The notes below the pieces were generated by a model, which was not told where the DNA came from, did no database searches, and saw only the letters and a list, made by a program, of their open reading frames with translations. A program made the translations under genes and the position numbers. A stretch of 64,000 nucleotides of DNA from Bacillota bacterium. GTDB lineage: Bacteria > Bacillota > Bacilli > Paenibacillales > Paenibacillaceae. This document shows positions 60,241-64,000 of this stretch, in pieces (position 1 is the first letter of the stretch; each line of letters starts with the position of its first letter). Where the stretch lies: positions 48,901 to 112,900 of the forward strand of contig JAEWPC010000025.1 of the NCBI GenBank assembly GCA_023460795.1. The letters run 5' to 3'.

Positions 60241-60984
60241 ATGGACCAGAACAATTCCAAAACGGACGAAATAGCCGATCCAATCGACCAGTCGACGGAC
60301 AGCGATCGTGCGGTATCGCCGCGCCCTATGATATCGATCGACGAGCAGGATGGCCGAGCAGAGGGAGAGAACGGTTCGGGCGAGGCGGAGACGCCGCGGA
60401 AACCCGGCAATTCCAGAATGGGTAACGAAATCTTCGAGTGGATCAAAGCGCTGGCGATCGCCGGCTTGCTCGTGTTCGTCATTCGCTGGTTCCTGGTCAG
60501 TCCGTTCATCGTGGACGGCCCGTCGATGCAGCCGAATTTCAAGGATCGGGAAAGAATCATCGTCAACAAAATCATTTACGACATTCGCGAGCCGAAACGC
60601 GGCGAAGTGATCGTATTCCACGTACCTGAAGAACAACGCGACTTCATCAAGCGCGTCATCGGCGTGCCCGGCGACACGGTTAGAGTCGAGGGAGACAGCG
60701 TCTACATAAACGGCGAGCCGATTGAGGAAACTTATTTGAAGGAATCCTATGAATCGAAGCATGCCGAGGGTCTAGAATACAACGAGCATAAGTTCAACAG
60801 CGACTTTCCGAACGAATCGTTCCCTGACGGCAAAGTGCCCGAAGACATGCTGTTCGTCATGGGCGACAACCGCTCGAACAGCGAGGACAGCCGCATGATC
60901 GGATACATTCCGATCGATCGCGTAGTCGGACGCGCGGATCTCGTGTTCTGGCCGATCGGGGATTTTCACTTCATTAAGCACTAA
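60241..60984 (+). CDS. lepB: Type I signal peptidase
   Basis: A 247-residue membrane protease removing signal peptides. One N-terminal membrane helix (IKALAIAGLLVFVIRWFLV, about residues 69-87) is followed by the catalytic Ser in VDGPSMQPNF (about 97) and Lys in DFIKRVIGVPGD (about 138), and the GDNRSNSEDSR box. About 60 acidic, probably disordered cytoplasmic residues precede the helix, longer than in Bacillus SipS. A weak AGGCG site precedes the ATG. The rplS-lepB-rbgA order is known from related genomes. Confidence 0.93.
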   Translation: MDQNNSKTDEIADPIDQSTDSDRAVSPRPMISIDEQDGRAEGENGSGEAETPRKPGNSRMGNEIFEWIKALAIAGLLVFVIRWFLVSPFIVDGPSMQPNFKDRERIIVNKIIYDIREPKRGEVIVFHVPEEQRDFIKRVIGVPGDTVRVEGDSVYINGEPIEETYLKESYESKHAEGLEYNEHKFNSDFPNESFPDGKVPEDMLFVMGDNRSNSEDSRMIGYIPIDRVVGRADLVFWPIGDFHFIKH

Positions 60985-61004
60985 ACTATGAACGGGGAAT
61001 CGGA

Positions 61005-61901
61005 ATGACGATACAATGGTTTCCCGGACATATGACCCGGGCCAAACGTCAAATCGAAGAAAAATTAAAGCTGATCGACGTCGTCATCGAGCTGCTCGAC
61101 GCGAGAATACCGCAATCGAGCCGCAATCCGATGATCGACGAGATTACCGGCTCCAAGCCGCGCCTTATCCTGCTGAACAAAGCGGATTTGGCGGATTCGG
61201 AGCGTACGGCGGAATGGAGCAGGTATTTTCGCGAGAAGGGCCACATGACGCTGGCGATCGACGCGAATTCGGGGACCGGCGTGAAGGAAATCGCCGGCAA
61301 AGCGAAGGAGCTTCTGAAGGAAAAGATTCAGCGCCAGATCGACAAAGGCATGAAGCCGAGGCCGCTTCGAGCGCTTATCGTCGGCATCCCGAACGTCGGC
61401 AAGTCCACGCTGATCAACCGGATCGCGGGAAGGAACATCGCCATCACGGGCGACCGTCCGGGCGTAACGAAGGGCCAGCAATGGATCAAGACGGGCGGAG
61501 AGCTCGAGCTGCTCGATACGCCGGGCATTCTGTGGCCGAGGTTCGACGATCCGATCGCCGGCTTCCGCTTAGCCGCTACGGGGGCCATCAAGGAAGACGT
61601 CCTGCATATCGACGAAGTCGCATGCTTCGTGCTGAAGGATCTCGTTCGGGGATACCGGCCGATTCTCGCGGAACGGTACGGACTGACCGACCTTCCTGAC
61701 GAACTGCCGGATCTGCAGTCCGCCATCGAGGTGCTGGAGCAGATCGGACGTCGCAGAGGCTGTCTGGCCGGCGGAGGCCATGTCGATTACGAGAAGGCCG
61801 CCGGCATCGTGCTGCGCGAATTGCGCGCGGGCAAGCTGGGCCGGATGACGCTGGAATCTCCGGACGAATTCACGGAGACGGCTGCGGAGCCTACCACATG
61901 A
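61005..61901 (+). CDS. rbgA: Ribosome biogenesis GTPase RbgA (YlqF)
   Basis: A 298-residue circularly permuted GTPase needed for late 50S assembly. The motif order is permuted: G4 LNKADLAD (about residue 59) precedes G1 GIPNVGKSTLINR (about 128) and G3 DTPG (about 173). The N terminus IQWFPGHMTRAKRQI is the family signature. A terminator follows. Confidence 0.96.
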   Translation: MTIQWFPGHMTRAKRQIEEKLKLIDVVIELLDARIPQSSRNPMIDEITGSKPRLILLNKADLADSERTAEWSRYFREKGHMTLAIDANSGTGVKEIAGKAKELLKEKIQRQIDKGMKPRPLRALIVGIPNVGKSTLINRIAGRNIAITGDRPGVTKGQQWIKTGGELELLDTPGILWPRFDDPIAGFRLAATGAIKEDVLHIDEVACFVLKDLVRGYRPILAERYGLTDLPDELPDLQSAIEVLEQIGRRRGCLAGGGHVDYEKAAGIVLRELRAGKLGRMTLESPDEFTETAAEPTT

Positions 61902-61917
61902 TTGTAATGAGAACGGG

Positions 61918-61966
61918 AAACCGCTATTAGGCGCAGTTGCGATTGCGTCCGAATGGCGGTTTTTTC
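61918..61966 (+). terminator. Terminator after rbgA
   Basis: AAACCGCTATT (61918-61928) and AATGGCGGTTT (61952-61962) pair with one G-T, enclosing an inner GGCGCA/TGCGTCC stem, then TTTTC. Confidence 0.8.
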
Positions 61967-62040
61967 ATGCGCGCGTCGTGTCGAAAAACGACAGAATCGG
62001 CGGATGGCGTGATACAATGGACGTAAGGCGGTGAGCGGAA

Positions 62041-62478
62041 ATGATCAACGCGCGTGATGAGGATATGGCGGGCAAAGCGATTGCGTTAATCGACGGGCAA
62101 TGCGTCATGTGCAACTCGATTTCGCAATGGTATATTGAGCGCGACTCGGCCGACATTTTCCGGTTCGCGTCCTTGCAGTCGTCCGTAGGACAAAAGCTGC
62201 TTCGCGAGGGCGGAATGCCGGAAGCGGGGATGGATACGTTCGTGCTCATTGACGGCGGCCGCTATTATACGAGATCGACGGCTGCGCTTCGCTCATTGAA
62301 ACGATTGGGCGGCCGATGGCGGCTCGTGTACGTTTTTGTGATCGTTCCTAAATTTATTCGGGATGGCGTATATAGCTTCATCGCGCGGAATCGGTATCGT
62401 TGGTTCGGGAAGACGGATAGCTGTCCGATTCCGACGCCGCGGCTGCGGAGCAAGTTTCTGGACTGGGATGAACAGTAA
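62041..62478 (+). CDS. DCC family thiol-disulfide oxidoreductase-like protein (DUF393)
   Basis: A 145-residue protein of the DUF393/DCC family. The defining D-x-x-C-x-x-C motif is IDGQCVMCNS (about residues 18-27), with FRFASLQSSVGQKLL following. The family is predicted to be thioredoxin-like and redox active, but its substrates are not known. GGCGGTGAGCGG precedes the ATG. It lies alone between rbgA and rnhB, an insertion compared with Bacillus order. Confidence 0.85.
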   Translation: MINARDEDMAGKAIALIDGQCVMCNSISQWYIERDSADIFRFASLQSSVGQKLLREGGMPEAGMDTFVLIDGGRYYTRSTAALRSLKRLGGRWRLVYVFVIVPKFIRDGVYSFIARNRYRWFGKTDSCPIPTPRLRSKFLDWDEQ

Positions 62479-62535
62479 TGACGAGAAGTACGACATAAGC
62501 AATCGGATGGACGAGGGTGTAGGGGGCGCAGCATC

Positions 62536-63183
62536 ATGAGTGAAGAAAACGATAATAAGGTAGAAATCAATAGACTCGCTTTCGAATCGGAGCTGTGGGC
62601 GCAAGGTTGTACGGCGGTAGCGGGCGTGGACGAGGTAGGACGGGGTTGCTTGTTCGGCGACGTCGTGGCGGCCGCGGTCATCCTGCCGGTCGGACTCGTG
62701 CTGGAGGAAGTCAACGATTCGAAGCAGCTGAGCGAGAAGAAGAGAGACAGGCTCTACGATCTTATCGTCGCGGAAGCCGTGGCATGGTCGGTTGCGAGAG
62801 TCGAGGCCAAAGTGATCGACGAGATCAACATTCGCCAAGCGTCGCGGCTTGCGATGAAACAGGCGGTGCTCGGATTGGGCGCGACGCCGGAGCATTTGCT
62901 TGTCGATGCGGAAACCGTGGATTTGGATATTCCGCAGACGGCGATCATCAAGGGAGATTTCCTCAGCCAGTCGATCGCGGCGGCATCGATCATCGCCAAA
63001 GTAACGAGAGACAGGCTGTGCACGGATGTATGGGATTCGTTGTATCCGGGGTACGGCATCGCGGCGCACAAAGGCTATGCGACGAAGACGCACCGCGAAG
63101 CGATCGCGGAGCTCGGGCCTACGCCGCTGCACCGGCGAAGCTTCCTCGGGAACATCGGGGTGGAGCAGCAATTGTTGTTTTAG
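62536..63183 (+). CDS. rnhB: Ribonuclease HII
   Basis: A 215-residue enzyme that cuts RNA in RNA-DNA hybrids and single misincorporated ribonucleotides. The catalytic GVDEVGRGCLFGDVV (Asp, Glu, about residue 31), NDSKQLSEKKR and IIKGDFLSQSIAAASIIAKV are conserved. rbgA-rnhB order is kept with one inserted gene. The start at 62536 has a weak GGGGGCG site. Confidence 0.95.
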   Translation: MSEENDNKVEINRLAFESELWAQGCTAVAGVDEVGRGCLFGDVVAAAVILPVGLVLEEVNDSKQLSEKKRDRLYDLIVAEAVAWSVARVEAKVIDEINIRQASRLAMKQAVLGLGATPEHLLVDAETVDLDIPQTAIIKGDFLSQSIAAASIIAKVTRDRLCTDVWDSLYPGYGIAAHKGYATKTHREAIAELGPTPLHRRSFLGNIGVEQQLLF

Positions 63184-63259
63184 AGGATTAGGCATTTAGG
63201 GCTGTCATGGATTTGCCGATACATAAGAGTAGACAGTATGAGCGGCGGGAGGAAACGGC

Positions 63260-64000
63260 ATGAGCATGAACGTCAATATCGGACAACTCGCGCGGGCGCT
63301 GCTCGGAGAAGCGCAGCCAGCGGATACGGCGCGCGCGCTAGAGCTGCGAATCGGTCAGATCGTGCGCGGCGTGCTGCTCGAGATGATGGACAACCAGGAG
63401 GGGCTCGTCAACATCAACGGCGTGCACGTTCGCGCCAAGCTGGAAGCGGACATGCCGCTCGGACGCGGCATGCTGCTGCAGGTGCAGCCGAGTCCGAACG
63501 GGGATGTCGTGCTGAAGCCGCTTGCCGAAGCGACGGACGTTCTTCCCGAGGAAGGGCTGAAGGATGCGCTGAAGTCGTTCGGCTTGCCGGATCAGAAGTC
63601 GAGCATGGAACTGTTGCGCGGCCTGAAACGCGACAGGTTTCCTCTGACGAAGGAGACGGCGGCGCAGTTCAATACGGCGATGGCGGCGAAGCCTGCCGGA
63701 GTGGACGCGCAGTCGTGGATGGGCGCGGCTGACGTGGCGTTCCGCCGCGGATTGACGCCGACGGAGACGACGCTCGGATCGCTGCGGCAAGCGCTGTTCG
63801 GACAGCCGCTGCATGAAGGGCTTAACGAGCTGCAGACCGCTCTCACGAAATGGTTGGGCGGGGAAGAGGCGACCGGCGCGCAGGGACGCGCCGGTGCGTT
63901 AGGGAAGGATGCTGTCGCGGCGGGTCAGCGCTTGCAGCAAGTGCTTAGTCAAGGAGCGGCCATCGTCTCGGAAGGCGAGGCGCAGCTGTCCGGCCAGGCA
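63260..64000 (+). CDS. YlqG-like protein, N-terminal part (partial)
   Basis: An open frame of 247 codons running off the window end. It begins MNVNIGQLARALLGEAQPAD and continues through LELRIGQIVRGVLLEMMDNQEG. Its place directly after rnhB is that of B. subtilis ylqG, a long protein related to flagellar hook-length control FliK. The start is chosen for GGGAGG eight nt upstream. Composition is rich in Ala, Gly, Leu and Gln, with helical heptads. YlqG identity is mainly positional. Confidence 0.6.
   Translation, partial: MSMNVNIGQLARALLGEAQPADTARALELRIGQIVRGVLLEMMDNQEGLVNINGVHVRAKLEADMPLGRGMLLQVQPSPNGDVVLKPLAEATDVLPEEGLKDALKSFGLPDQKSSMELLRGLKRDRFPLTKETAAQFNTAMAAKPAGVDAQSWMGAADVAFRRGLTPTETTLGSLRQALFGQPLHEGLNELQTALTKWLGGEEATGAQGRAGALGKDAVAAGQRLQQVLSQGAAIVSEGEAQLSGQA

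Overview
The window is a chromosomal segment of a spore-forming, GC-rich Gram-positive bacterium of the Paenibacillaceae; Cohnella or Paenibacillus is the best guess. That is an inference from gene order, sporulation genes, frequent TTG and GTG starts and strong AGGAGG ribosome binding sites. No rRNA, tRNA, CRISPR array, phage or transposase gene was seen. The backbone follows the Bacillus order recG ... rsmD-coaD ... ylbJ / tmcAL / ylbN-rpmF-fapR-plsX-fabH-fabD-fabG-acpP-fabF-rnc-smc-ftsY ... ylxM-ffh-rpsP-khpA ... rimM-trmD ... rplS-lepB-rbgA ... rnhB-ylqG. Accessory blocks are inserted between these segments.

Layout. 1-3.8 kb: end of recG, a SpoVIF-like gene, then a TPP riboswitch and a pyrimidine/thiamine ABC transporter operon. 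3.8-9.2 kb: a small membrane protein, an orphan YpeB-like gene, rsmD-coaD, and an ECF sigma/anti-sigma pair. 9.2-24.5 kb: ylbJ and tmcAL on the minus strand, then the fatty-acid/phospholipid operon controlled by FapR, then rnc-smc-ftsY. 24.8-37.4 kb: PucR and a purine catabolism operon (xanthine dehydrogenase, uricase, OHCU decarboxylase, HIU hydrolase, allantoate amidohydrolase, ureidoglycine aminotransferase). In it the MobA-like cofactor gene is frameshifted and no allantoinase gene is present.

37.7-45.1 kb: the most unusual locus, a single-promoter operon resembling dlt. It encodes a DltC-like carrier protein, a DltX-like micropeptide, a DltB-like MBOAT and a DltD-like SGNH protein. In place of the adenylation enzyme DltA it has a class II aminoacyl-tRNA-synthetase-like amino acid:carrier-protein ligase, plus a GNAT and a large exported FG-GAP protein. 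It probably moves an amino acid onto an extracellular polymer. 45.1-47.5 kb: ylxM-ffh and rpsP-khpA. 47.9-48.9 kb: an RCC1-repeat gene broken by an in-frame stop. 49.0-55.9 kb: a second TPP riboswitch and a thiamine biosynthesis operon thiC-thiF-thiE/S fusion-thiG-thiO-thiD. 55.9-64 kb: rimM-trmD, a MarR/SDR unit, an SRPBCC gene, rplS-lepB-rbgA, a DCC-family gene, rnhB and the start of a YlqG-like gene.

Three intergenic regions carry an unrecognised element. It consists of four imperfect palindromes of the form AATAAC-N11/12-GTTATT, separated by 26-27, 37 and 26-27 nt. In two copies, both between convergent genes and in opposite orientations, the array sits exactly 10 nt from a 25-bp hairpin with a 21-nt loop, making a 265-bp composite. 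The element and the Dlt-like operon are the two observations most worth following.
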